From: Trileptium ribeirensis
Taxonomy: Eukaryota > Nematoda > Enoplea > Enoplida > Thoracostomopsidae
Assembly: GCA_030248225.1 (NCBI GenBank)
Contig: JASANE010004946.1
Location: forward strand, 1 to 64,000
DNA: 64,000 bases
Reading direction: 5' to 3'
Shown here: piece by piece, positions 12,411 to 25,321 of the stretch
Layout of the letters: each line of letters begins with the position of its first letter
Numbering within the stretch: the stretch's first letter is position 1
The notes under the pieces: generated by a model
Databases searched by the model: none
What the model was told of the DNA's origin: nothing
Seen by the model: the letters and a program-made list of their open reading frames with translations, nothing else
Translations under genes and position numbers: made by a program

Positions 12411-15117
12411 TAGATTTTTGGTTCCGTGTGGAGTTGATCGACAATGGTTGTTTTCCGAATTATCTTCAAAAGTTGCAGAAATGAACGCCTGTCATCACAA
12501 ACTTAACTTCATCTTGTAAAGATTTAATTATCTCAAAAGAATATAAATTAAACATGTCACGAATAATATACGGAAATATCGCATATAACAGAAAAACGAT
12601 TTGAGGGACATACAAGAGGCATTTAAGATTTACATTGTTGGTTGATGCAAAAGAGCACAACCATACTTTTTAACACGTTGACATGAAAATGCCGTCTATA
12701 CCAAAAATAAAAATATTAACATATTATCCAGGTTCAAAGCTAGTCAAATATGAAAATTATTTTGAGCATAGTCTCGTTATTCAATTTGTCACAATAATGC
12801 AATGATTATTTGCCTTGTGATGCGATATTCCATCAACACGGTATTCAGGTTTAGAAGGTGCAGTCATTACTGCCGCGCAAATGTTACTTCTGCCGGGTTT
12901 TCTGAAAAAGTGAAATATAGTGAACTTACGTTACTATGTCGAAAGGATGTGGCCAATTAGCAACAACGTTTTTTCTACCTGTAGGGATTCCAAAAATGTA
13001 AAAAAATACTTGGTTATTTAACCTACCCAGTTTCAAGACCTTGTTAGAATTTTAGCGACACTTTGGACGTTAGTTGGTAAATTTGCAAAGCTGATATACT
13101 TTCGGCGATTCAAATAGCAAAATACACATGCAATGATCAAATGGCGCGGAAAGCAATGACTTGTTAGACCAAAACATGATAATGCAGATAACTGCGGCAA
13201 TATCTGCTTCGATGAGCAAACGTCTTTTAATATCATGCTATCCCGATTTACCACACTGACTATGCCTATCGGTGCGAACGAAAGATGGATTTAAATACAC
13301 ACATACAAGTTTTTTGTTTTAGCAGCTAGCATGCTGGTATAAAATAATAAAACGGAAAAACGGAAATGATAAGTCCATAGTTATCTATCAACGTAAAAGT
13401 GAATTTCAAACTTATATGGCCAGTTGCTAATATTGTAATTGCTATATTGTATAGATTTTTATAGAGCATTCTCCGTGTTTACAGGAACGTTGGGCACGAA
13501 TCTTTACAAACAAGTAGCTAAAGTGTACAAATTTTAACACTTGTTTTGATATCCGATTGACAGAGTTCCACGTTATCACGGCCCCAGACGTTTCACACAA
13601 AATCAGTACCGGAGAGCATCAATGCAACTCCTGATCGTGGGACCGAAACCTAGTTTAAAGGCGGATTCAGAAAGAACGGGCTCCCACAGGTTGGAGTCTA
13701 GATGTAGCTTCAGTATAAAATAAAATTTTGGACTCCGTTATCCGGTGGGCGGCAGGCTATATGTTACTACGTTGGAAGACAAAGTATGTATATGTGTCGA
13801 CGAGTTAAAACCAATTCTCAATACATCATGTAATAAAATTGCTGAAACGCTTAGGGTGTTGAGCAAGCGCGAAATCAAAAGTTAACTTTAATGAAATTGT
13901 GAATAATAAGCGCAAAAATGCAATGCTTAAATGGTGTTGTGACTTTGTATTTCTTGGAATAAGAAATCACTCTCAATGTTTCAGTATGCAATTAAACGTC
14001 TGTGCAAATACGCTCTGAAATTACTGCATATTGCTACTAAAACATATATATACTTTTGTTACAAATCATTTCAGATACATCAACACCTGCCTGCGCGGTA
14101 TAGCTAGAAAACCATGATACTGATTTATGCATACTGAATTTTACTAAACATAAATTACTGAGTAATTTGGCATTAAAACTCCATTCATATAAATGCGAAA
14201 TAAAGTACATTAATTTTTAGTTATAGTAAAATTAAAGCATAGGATTTGCTGTATTATTGGTTAATGTCTTTAATTGATACAAGCCACAAATCGAAAGAAT
14301 TTGTTCGAAAGTCGTATTCTGCCGCTATATCAAGTCGACAAATAACAATTAATAAAATAACTGAAATAGCAGTAGAAATGAAGAGTAAGTTTCCGTGATG
14401 AACGTTCAGTGCTCCGTTTCTGCTACTGTGCATTCGTAATAGCATTAATCAATATTTTGATCTTGATTTGGAAAATTAATCGCGGTTAACGAACGGTATT
14501 ATGAAAAGTTACGCAAGTTCTCATGTTCATTTATAAGATCCATCGAGTTACGATACTTTGGATCACCATATGATACCGTAAATAGCGGCGCATCTCTTAA
14601 TACCGCGAGAACAAGCAACGATGAGGTGAAATATAGAAATGGAAATTATAATAATAAAAATCAGCTATCACATAACGCTTACATTAGTTATTGCGACGTT
14701 AATGGTCCGTTTACTAGCTTTTGTACTCGAACATCAGACAGTATTATTCATACGCCGACAGTGAACACAAGACATTCAGGAGTACTAGCCGCGACACATT
14801 CACCATGCAGACATCATGGAGGGTCCATATGGTCGGCTTACAAGCGTCCGTTCCGTGCGGCTTCAACGGTATATAGCGTAGAAAATAACTATGCCGACAT
14901 TCAGATGCTACAAGAGAAAGCGGCAAACTCTGATAGGATCAGGACTTCACTTTTACCGGGAGAACCAGCTCCACTAGACAAACATAGCGAATTTGAGCAT
15001 GAGTTGGGCTTGCCTGGCGGTGCAAGTCGGTTGTTTGATCTTGGTGTTAAGAATGAACGAACAGAGCACGGTGCCGAGCATGAAGATCAGAAATCGTATT
15101 GGAAGAAATTTACTAAG
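12411..15117 (+). repeat. Module X, copy 2
   Basis: Direct repeat of 1529-4238 with the same boundaries and landmarks: the exon, the ATCGCGGTTAACGAACGG phrase just before the start codon, and the CACCTGCCTGCGCGGTATAG phrase. It lies between the two oppositely oriented complete Y modules, so it is the spacer of the large palindrome. Confidence 0.9.
14501..15117 (+). pseudogene. Second copy of the duplicated exon, frameshifted
   Basis: The ATG at 14501 corresponds to the one at 3621, but the frame ends after about 11 residues because of small deletions near 14520-14530 (CATGTTCATT here, CGTGGTTCATC in copy 1). From 14626 the original frame is open again to the donor AAG followed by GTGAGT at 15118. 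A local compensated frameshift near 14905-14935 changes about ten residues (EKAANSDR versus RKRQTLAA). The last 60 codons match copy 1. The donor is intact. The copy is either a decaying duplicate or the same locus with sequencing error. Confidence 0.7.
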
Positions 15118-18100
15118 GTGAGTATGATTTTAAACTATGCCCTGTTCTAACATTCTATAATTAATGTAACTTATCAAAATGTGAAAATTTAAAAATAATG
15201 CTATTATTTCCGGCAGTAAAGCGGAGACAACCACAGTCAGCCACATCTTAAACTAACAAGACATACTGGGACAGTGCAGTAACAAGTGGATAGCATTAAG
15301 TAAAAATCGTAACTTTTTGACCAGTCTGCCTTCAAGATTGTGTACAGCAAGATGTCCATATGGAATTGTCTCAATTTATTTATTTTCTAAATGCAAACAC
15401 TTCACTTCCATTCGTTCGTAATCGTAGAGCTGTGACGAAGCTAAGATTACTAAGACGTGTACGCGATAACCGTAGTTGACGATTTCACCTTGACAAGGTC
15501 GCGAACGCAAGTCTCGAACGAAATACTACCTGATTACAAACTCAGTGTAAGTTTCGACTTACGTCTGTGTAAAAAAAGAAATGTATGATGGAGTAATATC
15601 ACTGTGATAGTGACTCGATTTACGATCAACAAATCTATCTATCTGTCCACTGTCGACGAGACCGATGTTTGATACACTGGAAACCCATCATGTTAACAAA
15701 TGTGCTTTTTAGATTAGTGCTTCTGCGCCACACTGAATGAGAAAGCGACACATATGGCTGATTTTTATCTAAATCATTTTTGTCTATTTGAAACGGAGTT
15801 CATTTTATGTCTACATTCTATCGGAACTAACCAAACCCAGTTAAGTATCTCATATTCATGAATTTAGCTCATACATACTCGAGGTTCGAAGTTCCAGGGA
15901 GACAGGAGGGTCCGCAGGGAGGAGGACAGCATTCGGCCTCTTATTTTGGGTCAACTGGTCGGCGGTAGGGTGGGCGTGCCTAAAGCATATATATTCGGGG
16001 CAAGGGGGGCAACTTTTAGGGGAATCGAAGCTCCGCACGGAAGGGACTAGCGCCTAAGGAAAATTCCCCTAACGCTGTATGAGCATGCATGAAGTAGCTG
16101 TATTACCTTCTGTATGTGCATGAATTGCTGTTGTCAAAGCAATATGGAGCATTATACGAGCCGGTTAGAAGTAAAATATTATAATAAAATTGGCATATCC
16201 GAGATTTATATTAGAATAATAATTGTGTTCTTTGGGTGCTTTATATAAATCATTTTGCAAACCAGCAAGCTATTGTGAACCAAACCAACTTAAACCACTC
16301 TTAGCGCACTTTGGTATGCCGAAACCAAACATGCAGTAATTCTATCTTAGCCTAGGGCCCCAAGGTAATAGAATTTGCAACACCTACTTTTCCTGAGCCA
16401 TCGCCATAGCTGACGAAGATAGTGTCAACCGTTTATAATCCCTCAACGTTTGTTTTTAACACATTGCGCTGTTTCACGATTCTGATTTGATAATCTTATT
16501 GAATGCGGTACTTATTGCACCGGCAACTGCCAGTTTTGTTAGCGTCCATTTTGGCAGTATGAATCTTCCTAGAATGACACGTCTACGGCTAAAATCAGCG
16601 ATTAGAATAACCCATCTTTAGATTATTCATGAAAACAGTATACGATGTTCATGTAGCAATTAAACTATTTTGTCTATCAGGTTTGGAGCGGTATTTCTGA
16701 GATTGCGGGGGCGTTCATTAATAAAAATACAACTTTGAAAATCAAAAATTCTTTTAGGGTGTACATTTCGCGTTGGTCCTAGTCCACCTGTCTGGCTTTT
16801 GATTGTCTCTAAGTACACGAATTTTACCTTATAGTTTACTGCAGCAACTTTTATTTTTTCGACTGTGAGCATTTTCTTAGTCGCCAAGAGCAATCAGATA
16901 GATTTAATCAGACCGGAATCGCAAGCCAGAAAGATGAAACTTAAGCATCCGCGAAAAACTAACAAATATCAATATGAATTATTTAAGTAACAAGATCAAC
17001 GCAATATTTCGTAATGTACAATGCTGTCGAATATGTCTTAATATAACTTTTGATAGCATGAAAATACAGAGCTAGAAAGTTTCAACTGTGTTATGTTCCT
17101 CGTTTTTAGAGATAGAGCTTTATGTTCGATTTTTCCTGCTATCTGTAGTGCGATTTTGATTTACAGCTTGTTGCCACAAAATAAATAGAATGTACCGGTG
17201 AATGACCGCGTTTGTATTAGATTCTTGATGACAGTTAACATTCGTTAAAGCAGGCGACGTCCAGAAACATTATTTGTTAATTTCATCCGTTCTTAGTAAT
17301 CTCATTAGTCATGGCTAGTCGTAACTAATTTGGTTCACAGTGATACGTACGTGAAATACATTCATATATAATTGTTGCAAAACAGAATTATATCCATTCT
17401 TCTTAAATGGTTGGTTTTGATTTGTGTTCGAAAACTGCTTACTGTAGTACATGATTCGTACTTTAGCCTTGTTCGGATCACATAGAAAATACAAATGAGG
17501 CGTCCTAATATCAAATTGCAGATGATTCAAAATTGCAGATTATTAATTTTATATCTTAAATTTTCGGTGTTATTCGGTGAGAAAATAATTATTGTGCGGA
17601 TGTGGATTGGAACGATCAGATCGCTGGAGAGTTAGCTAAGGCAGACCCAAACGTTGCACTGCTTTTGACGTCCTTGTTATTTGCCTTTCTTACAAAACAT
17701 TCCGCCGCATACTTTGCAGCCATAGGCTTTGTGATCTCATATCACCAGTGAAATAGCTTTTTTAGTTACAATTTATACAAAAACGTATATAATCTTTGCT
17801 TTGAAATATTCAGTTTGATATAATTACATTCCAACGACAACTAACGCGAGATATATGGACAAGATAAGATATATGGTTCGCGTCGTTCATTAGGTAATTT
17901 TGTAGACATTTAGTAGTTTTTGCTTTAATAAACAGGCCAGATTTACAGCTAACAAGGGAGCTGTTTAATCTCACACTTTCTTTTTGTCTTCAAGCTAAAC
18001 CTGTAATTACGTCCTACACATATTTCTTATTTTGCGACATCACTGATAACATCTATATTAAAAACATGGTTCGCAGTTTCAACCGATAAATCTTTTAATC

Positions 18101-20430
18101 AGTGCTCCCTACATTTTATAAATTAAAAATTAGTTGAACAATGCTCGAGCCTGTAAAGCTGTAAATTTCAACGGAATTATATAAACAAAGAAGTACAAAA
18201 TTTTACCGAGCTTTAACAGATATTTTCTTTGATATTTTTTACTTTTGCAAAGGCCATGTTACCATGGAGCATTTTATAAATATAAATAATTGCATTCTCC
18301 TTAAGATTGACTTGCCCTTCTTCCGAGAAATATAGAAGTCTGACGACATGCCTGACTTATTCGCACAAAATAATGTGTATTCTTATACTATATACTTAAC
18401 CCCAAACCGATCTACTATATGACATACAATAACAGAATAATTTGGCCAATTTTATTGTGGTAAAGAGTTTTTTATTGCATCGCGTAACATACAGTCATGA
18501 TGATCATATAATTTTACCTAAATTTTTGTCAAATTCCATGCAAAAGTTATTTGTTCCGTTATAAAGAGACACTGACCACGATATTTTGAAACAAATTAAT
18601 GTGTCCATTTATAAAGACATACATTGTAACAAAATTGACCTAGAGTTTCTTCTTTTGAAGGATGAGGTGTTACTGCAATATTACTGTCACTATAGTCACC
18701 GTTTCATGCATTGTGAAATTTTCAACGAAATTCACAATAGCTTTTTATAAGTTTCTGTGCCGTAATTTGTGCTGAAAAAACAGGTTATTCATTCAGTACT
18801 CACTATGACCAGATATATTCACAGAACCGAATATCAGAAGATTATCACTTCCAAATATTTTGTGTATTGCTGTGAATCAAATACCGGTTGACACCATTCA
18901 TGTGCTTGGTAATTTTAGAAGTGGAATGCCCATAAATGTTAGGTGAGGTCACTACTTGTTTGGTTCCACAACTATCACGATATGGTGTTAGTTATTAGCA
19001 GTTATTACACTGAAACATTATCTACAACATCGATTCAGTTTTCTGACGGTGCACCCACGAATTTGAACAGAATTTAGCAACGAAAACAGCCGACAGTACT
19101 GGCTAACCCTGCACTGGTGGGGGGGTGCCCCCGTTAGGGTATTGTTATATCACGCAAATGAAAAAATTGCGGAATAAAATGAAAGATATATAGTTAAATA
19201 GTAGCTGAAAAACTTCCGTAGGAATTCGGTCTCTTTGTTAGAAAAGTTTTGCAAAACGGCCCCTTCCTCTCCGTCAGAAATTTCTGAACCTGTTATAGCG
19301 AAGAGTAGGAATGGCACTATTTTTTTATAAATAAAATTATAATCACCTATCGGTAGTACTAAAATACTAAATATCTTTTGAAACGATAATGTAATAAAAA
19401 CGCCCAATCTGCGTTCGGGCTGCCACGTCACAACCCGCAGATCATTCGTCTGTCACACTTTAGTGCGAGATTAGGCACACGTTAAACATAGAATACCAGA
19501 TACCGGGTACATATATTGTGCGGGGTCCTTAAACAAAGAACAAAATAAACAAAGAAAGAAAAATCGCAAACCTTTTGGGTTCAACCGTTTGTGTGTTTTA
19601 AAGGAACTTGTCCGTCATGATATCTACGTCCCTACCATGTGTTTGTTGTTGTTACAATAGTTGTTTAGTTTACCTACAACAATGTCTTAACTAGCAACGC
19701 ACAGGCACAGAATTACAGTTGCGATAAGGCAAACGCTAAGTAGTTTGCTACTATCAAAAGAAATAGCAGCTATACTGCTATCAGCAACAAACTCTATTTT
19801 TGGTCTTGTTCGAGCATCTTCTTTCAAGTGATGAAGCAATACCATAGCATCTTCTTTCAAACGATGGTCAGTTAGTAGTAGAGTATTCAAAGGAACCCGG
19901 CCGGCTAGATTCAGATAGCGTCAACGCTTACAGAAGAGGCTCCAGCTCTAAAACCAGCTATCACAAGCGTGTTTGCAACACTTATCTTTTGATTCTTGAC
20001 CGGCAAAACGGCTTTAAAACTAGGTAATAACTAAGAAGACTTTATTTACGTTACCCTTTTGTTGTTTTTTATTTATATGTTTATTTATGTTTCTTTTATC
20101 TTTGTTGTTCGGATAAACTACTATCATGGTTTTATGGTGCTAGTAGCACGGATCGTTGTATCAAAATCAGAGTTTTATATATATTTTATTGGCTTGGTTT
20201 GGGATTTTCTAATTGTTACAAATATAAAGTATGCATTAGACATTCTAATGAAATATTATTCTTAGGTCTCAGCAAACATTTAAATTAAAAACATGGGAAT
20301 GCAAAGTAAACTCGACAACTGTAGCAGCCATCCACATCTGATTTTGCAGAAAAGATCGAGAGTGTCAAGGCCTATCGAGACATAGGTAAATCGTCGATTA
20401 GCTCTACTTCTGTGGAAATATAATTGGCAA
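15118..20430 (+). repeat. Module Y, complete forward copy (5.3 kb)
   Basis: It follows the second exon directly, so it is presumably its intron or downstream DNA. It matches 4239-7027 directly for the first 2.7 kb and the reverse complement of 7028-12403 over its full length. The outer edge lies at about 20430 in CCACAGAAGT/ATAATTGGCAAAATGAATAA context. It is AT-rich, with no recognisable genes or terminal repeats. Confidence 0.88.
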
Positions 20431-21115
20431 AATGAATAAAGTTACATTTTTTGAAATCGAAACTTTATATGTATTAATTAGCTACATAGCTTGTTTTTGC
20501 ATGCAGGCAGAACAAACACCGTCAGCTTATTTTTTATGCTTGTCGTTAAACAAGTGGAGGGAGCCGCGTCTCAACTTCTGCTCTTGCGGCGTCCCTGCTC
20601 AGAACCGACATTTCGGGACAAAATTAGTACAATCTCTGGTCTTTTCAATTGTGACACGGTAATACGTTGACCAATATGAATCAAATTAGGAATTATATAT
20701 AATTTTGCCTGTTTCAATTTGACTGTTTAATAGTTCTTGTCCAGTTCACCATTCTAATAATGACATTTATCATCGGTGTTATAGGTCGGAGAACGGAACA
20801 ATATAAAGAAACCATTATTTATATTCAGATTCTATCAACTGAAAAAGTGATTTAGTCGCTTTGATTTTTCCGTAATTGTTAGTGCGTAATCTACACTACT
20901 TATTTCATCGCGGTTTGATGTGAATTTTTCAGGACAACATCAGAGTATTATTATGCTTGCGGGCTAGTTATTTAAAGCAGAAGTTGAGTTGTATTCCGAA
21001 CGGTCCGCGCGAACCGTCTAGTTTGAGTATCAGCCGACAAGCTACTAAATTGATTTCGTTGTTTGTCGTACTATGTTATTATATTTTGTGTTGCATATAC
21101 TGTTGCAATGTGCAC
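20431..21115. other. Unassigned sequence between module Y and a LINE fragment
   Basis: Open frames of 60-80 codons occur but show no family motif. The right part may be the decayed 5' portion of the LINE fragment that follows, since an open frame runs from 20957 into the reverse transcriptase motif. Confidence 0.35.
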
Positions 21116-21119
21116 GGAT

Positions 21120-21540
21120 GTGGCAATGTTATCTTCCTGGATTTCCGGAAGGCATTCGACTTAGTTCCTCATCCGCTCCTGTTCTCTAAACTAATCATAT
21201 AGTATACATGGTATTTATTAAGCTAGACAACCGCTTGTTTCTCACAGGAATCAAGCGGTCTCCATTCCGGGAGCAGTTTCTTCAAAGATTAATGTCTAAA
21301 GCTGTGTCCACAATTTTCTGTTTACGGTCCAATACTATTTCGTTTCTATATTAATGATCTCGCGTACAATATCCACGGTAATTTCCGAATATGCAGATGA
21401 CGCATGCCTTTTTCGCCTTTCTCGATCCACTCTTGCAACTGACAACAAATACTTGTGTCTAAGAAGCTAGATAAAAAGTTAGAGACCAGGTTTGAGAAAT
21501 TATTTACGAACATCCGGAAATTCCAAATGCCATAGAAGTT
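21120..21540 (+). pseudogene. LINE reverse transcriptase fragment (CR1/Jockey-like)
   Basis: A frame ending at 21202 contains FLDFRKAFDLVPHPLLFSKL, the classic non-LTR reverse transcriptase palm motif (DFxKAFDxVxHxxL). After frame changes the next blocks are visible in order: GPILFRFYINDL-like residues around 21325-21360, then EYADD at 21387-21401 with the catalytic YADD, followed by SKKLDKKLETRFEK. Stops and shifts break every frame, so it is inactive. The enzyme would copy its own RNA into DNA at a nicked target. Clade assignment is by motif impression only. Confidence 0.75.
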
Positions 21541-21663
21541 TTATGTCATAAGTGTGTACAAGTTATTATGGGACCAATGATTTTCCAAAGCCAAGCGACG
21601 TTTCATACGCATCGTGAAGCTAATGGTATATATGTTTTTATTTAAAAGTTATTTACTTGATGT

Positions 21664-23700
21664 TTAACAGTGATGCAGAATAAATGCGGGAGTAAAATAA
21701 GTCGCAAACAAAATAGGGTAGGACAGCAAATAATATATAACCATAAAGTAATATATATTTTCCTTGGCAAACGTAAAATTGGTGCGACTTCTAAGCGGAA
21801 AACGAAATAAATTTACTAACCTTTTCTTCTGCGCTTTTGGTTTGTTCAATATGTAATAGAGGTAACACAACTTTGCTTTCGAAGGTAGTGTTTACTGCAA
21901 TTAACTAGCTAATTTTTTGAAAATTTTCAAAGTGCTCTAAAATGAAAAAAGTTGCACACGGAGGTTTGCTATGACGCTGATAACGAATATGACATTTCTG
22001 AAGCTCTAAAGCTTGGCCCTATATGCTAATTTGTTTATTTTATGCAAGTTTTAAAACCACCTTACAATTGCTGATTTTTTGCGAGCGGACGTTATCGATA
22101 TGACTGATCATGTATATGTGACTTTTAAACTTCTATGATTTTATCGTGTTTGCTAATTGGTTAAATAATTAGTTGATATTACTAATTAATTTGTTAATTT
22201 TTTACCTAGCTAGCTTTTTGTTAGGTGGATTTGACATCAAATGTCTAAAACGTGATACTTAGTTAAAATTGATTAAATATTTAGTTGAAATACGTGTATA
22301 CATAAATAAGATATAATATACTTTTACTATTCCCATGCTCACTTTTTGTAATTTATTACGTGTACTAATGTTATTTTATACGCTAAGCTACTGATCAAAA
22401 TTATTGCTGCTCATTGATGAAAATTGGTATAAATTCTGAAGTTAATACAGTTAAAATTATATACGCTTAAAGTAATATATATTTTCCTAAGCAAAAGTAA
22501 AATTGGTACTATTTCTAAGCGAGAAACTTAATAAATTCCCAAACCATTTCATTCTGCGCATTTGGCTTATTCAATTTGTAATAGAGGTAACTCTACTGTG
22601 CCTACAAAGGCAGTGTTTACTGCTATTATCAAAATATACCACTGTTATTGTAACTAAATATCGTTTCAGTAAAAAATATTGAAGTTATAGTTGAACGTAA
22701 TTCATGAATCGCATTATTTTATTTTATACACTATGCTACTGATCAGAATTATTGCTGCACACTGATGAAAATTGTTATAAATTCTGAAGTTAGGACATTA
22801 CATTTGAAATTATATAACCTTGAAGTAATATATATTTTCTTAAGCAAAAGTAAATTTGGTGCGACTTCTAATCAGGAAACGGAATAAATTCACGAACTAC
22901 CTTTTCTAAGGCAGTGTTTACTGGAATTATTAAAAATATAGCACTGTTATTATATCTAAATATCGTTTCAATAAAAATATTTAAGTTATAGTTGGATGTA
23001 ATTCATGAACCGCATTATTTTGTTGTATATATACACTATGCTACTGATCAGAACTACTATTGCTGCCTACTGATGAAATTTTTTATAATTTATGAACTTA
23101 GGGCAGTTAAAATTATATAACCTAAGTAATATATATTTTCCTAAGCAAAAGTAAAATTGGTGTAACTTCCAAGCGGCAAACGGAATAAATTCACGAACCA
23201 TTTCTTCTTCCCTTTTGGCTTGTTCAATTTGTTACAAAGGTAACTGTTACACCTTAAATGTATAGTATCCAAGTACTATACATTTAACGTCTAGTACTTC
23301 GCAGTACCTATGCGTTCAACAGGTACTAGACTTTGGTCTAGGCGGATAAGATGATGGGTGGTGTAATGGGCAATCATCACGGCCAGCCTGCACACAATGC
23401 TTCGGCATAATAAACCGGATTGTCACCTAGTGCCAATTGCATCTTTATCCTTTTATCCTTTAAGGTAACTGTGCTTTGCTTTCGAAGGCAGTGTTTACTT
23501 CAACTATTCAAAATATACCACTTTTAATGTAAGTAAGAATCGTTTCAATAAAAATATTTATGTTATTTGTTGAACGTAAATCATGAACCGCATTATTTCA
23601 TTTTATACATTATGCTACTAATTAAAATTATGGATGCACACTGATGAAAATTTTTATAACCACTGAAGTTGTTAAAATTTGTTATAAAATGCCATCATAT
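21664..23700. repeat. Tandem array with roughly 300-350 bp units
   Basis: A phrase AGTAATATATATTTTCCT recurs at 21747, 22471, 22824 and 23125. Each copy is followed by the same order of landmarks: AGCAAAAGTAAAATTGG, CGAACCATTTCTTCT, GGCAGTGTTTACTG, GCTACTGATCA, CTGATGAAAAT. Spacings of 353 and 301 bases give the unit size; the first interval (724) holds a decayed unit. Units differ by 10-20%. The last unit is interrupted by the insertion at 23247-23461. Confidence 0.8.
23247..23461. mobile_element. 215-bp hairpin-rich insertion with 10-bp target duplication
   Basis: The insertion is flanked by perfect copies of AAGGTAACTG (23237-23246 and 23462-23471). The neighbouring array units at 22573 and 21857 show the uninterrupted site. 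Its left end folds into a perfect 12-bp stem with a 6-base loop (23256-23267 with 23274-23285). A second 9-bp stem pairs GTCTAGTAC (23289-23297) with GTACTAGAC (23323-23331). The right end is a short tail of repeated TTTATCC units. A long target duplication plus a simple repeated tail suggests retroposition (SINE-like). A tRNA-like stretch GGTGGTGTAATGGGCAA is suggestive but unproven. No open frame is present. Confidence 0.75.
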
Positions 23701-23819
23701 AAAAGCAAGATTTCATTGCGAATAGTTCTACCTACACTTAATTTTTAAATCCAACTCACGATTGGTCAAAATATATTAATTGTAGACACTAGGCAAGCAT
23801 TGGGTACATTGCATTCGGG

Positions 23820-24905
23820 AAAGCGTTCGATATCATTTTACGTCAAAAGCTCGTAATTTGGCTGTCACCCACGGGAATTACAAAGAACGTACTTAAGTGG
23901 ATCAAATATTATTTTTCTCAGTGGAGCTTAAGGACTGGTTTTCAACTAAATATACCGTTTGCTCAGTTTTTTCGCAATGCAGTGTCCTTGATCCAACATT
24001 ATTACTGTTATACTTTTCATTACTGATTTTCGCTTTTTAAATGCAAAATATTTGCAAATAATGTAAAACTGTGTATTAAATGACATACCTAAAAACAGAA
24101 TAAAAGCGGTACATTTATGATGCAGTGGGCACTGAACTTGGTCGACAAATAGTCCGAAACAAAGTAACTGAAAATATCTGCACATTTTATGCCTTGAGTA
24201 CGGAAACACAGCAAAACGGTGCAAAATGTGGGTTTCAACAGTGTCGATTGTTTCTAAAGTAAAAGCACTACGTATGGCAATATCTTCGGGGCAGGGCAGG
24301 CAAATTCTAGATATACGCAGCAGGTGGTGCTAATAGCGCTGCTAATATGGTGTTGCAACGATTCTAAAGATTAGATATTAACAATTCAATTTATGGTTTT
24401 AAATGCTATATGCTTTATGCTTCAGTTCTACAGTCTCCTGTGTATCTGTCCGATATTTATATTGAAAAGTTGCAAAGGGGCTTTAAGAACAATTATTTTC
24501 TAGTTGCAACCTACAGATGAGAACTACATTGAGTGCTAAATTTTCTACACTTTTAGAGTTAAAAATGTCTAAACTTTCTAAGTTTTTAGAACAGCAGCGC
24601 TAAAATAATGACCTAATTATGATAGTTAAATGCCTCCATAAGAAAAGTAAATGTTTACTCACATGCTACGAGCTCATAACAGTTTGCTTTCATGCCTCAA
24701 AACTTCGTAAGGAGAAAACCATAATAACATATTCTAGTCACTCATTTATATCGCGAAATATTAAAACCAAGGAATGGTTTTAACAAAAGAACGAAAACTT
24801 CATTAATATTTCAAAATATGCACGGCAATTTCAAAGTGGTCCACTCAAGGTGCTTGGCACGATAGTTAACAAAGTTCTTGGTATCTCTATGGATGTCGAA
24901 AGTAT
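23820..24905 (+). pseudogene. Second LINE fragment: reverse transcriptase to C-terminus
   Basis: The first open stretch (about 67 codons) begins KAFDIILRQKL and continues TGITKNVLKWIKYY, matching the palm motif and the following GIxxxxLxWIxxYL block of non-LTR reverse transcriptases. After decay, a later block (24402-24510) reads LYASVLQSPVY then IEKLQRGFKN, the usual thumb/C-terminal EKVQRRFTK-like motif. Then comes LLELKMSKLSKFLEQQR with NNDLIMIVKCLHKK, the family's usual Leu-rich tail. The order and spacing fit one LINE copy. It is dead. It repeats the KAFD motif already seen at 21.1 kb, so it is a separate copy. Confidence 0.75.
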
Positions 24906-25312
24906 TTAATTCATGAAATAACCGCACAAGTTACACCAGAATGAAGTTTATTGATCTTTTAAATGCTTTGTTCGCAGGAACTCCCTGGGCAGTGCTCTGA
25001 GCATTTCTTTCTACTCCATCCTTATATTTGTAAAAACATATCTGTTACAATTGGATACCCTTTATTTATATTGGTAAGTGGATTACCAGACGGACAAATT
25101 CAATTCAACTTTACTATTAGAAATTGCCTTTTTGTTGCAATTAATTTCCTAACATACAATCATTTGGCCGTATTACAACTTATTTAGTTGCATTTTAATG
25201 TAATCTGCTTCTTTCCTCTGCAGAGCTAATCTAAAATATTAATTTTTGCTTGCAACGTTACGTGTTGCACTCCTAGTTTCTGCATCTGGTAAGTCGTCTG
25301 GTAACACTAAGC
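24906..25312. other. Unassigned sequence after the LINE fragment
   Basis: Nothing recognisable; AT-rich with short open frames only. Confidence 0.35.
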
Positions 25313-25321
25313 ATAGACTCT

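Noticed and set aside
19150..19890. Minus-strand frames of 67-93 codons in module Y
   Set aside because: The corresponding frames are broken in the inverted copy at 7.6-8.3 kb, and no motif is present.
1529..20430. One giant transposon with long inverted ends
   Set aside because: The arms do not start or stop at a common terminus, module X is in direct orientation on both sides, and no target duplication or transposase is present.
23330..23400. A tRNA gene inside the 215-bp insertion
   Set aside because: GGTGGTGTAATGGGCAA resembles an A box, but no convincing B box, acceptor stem or anticodon arm could be found.
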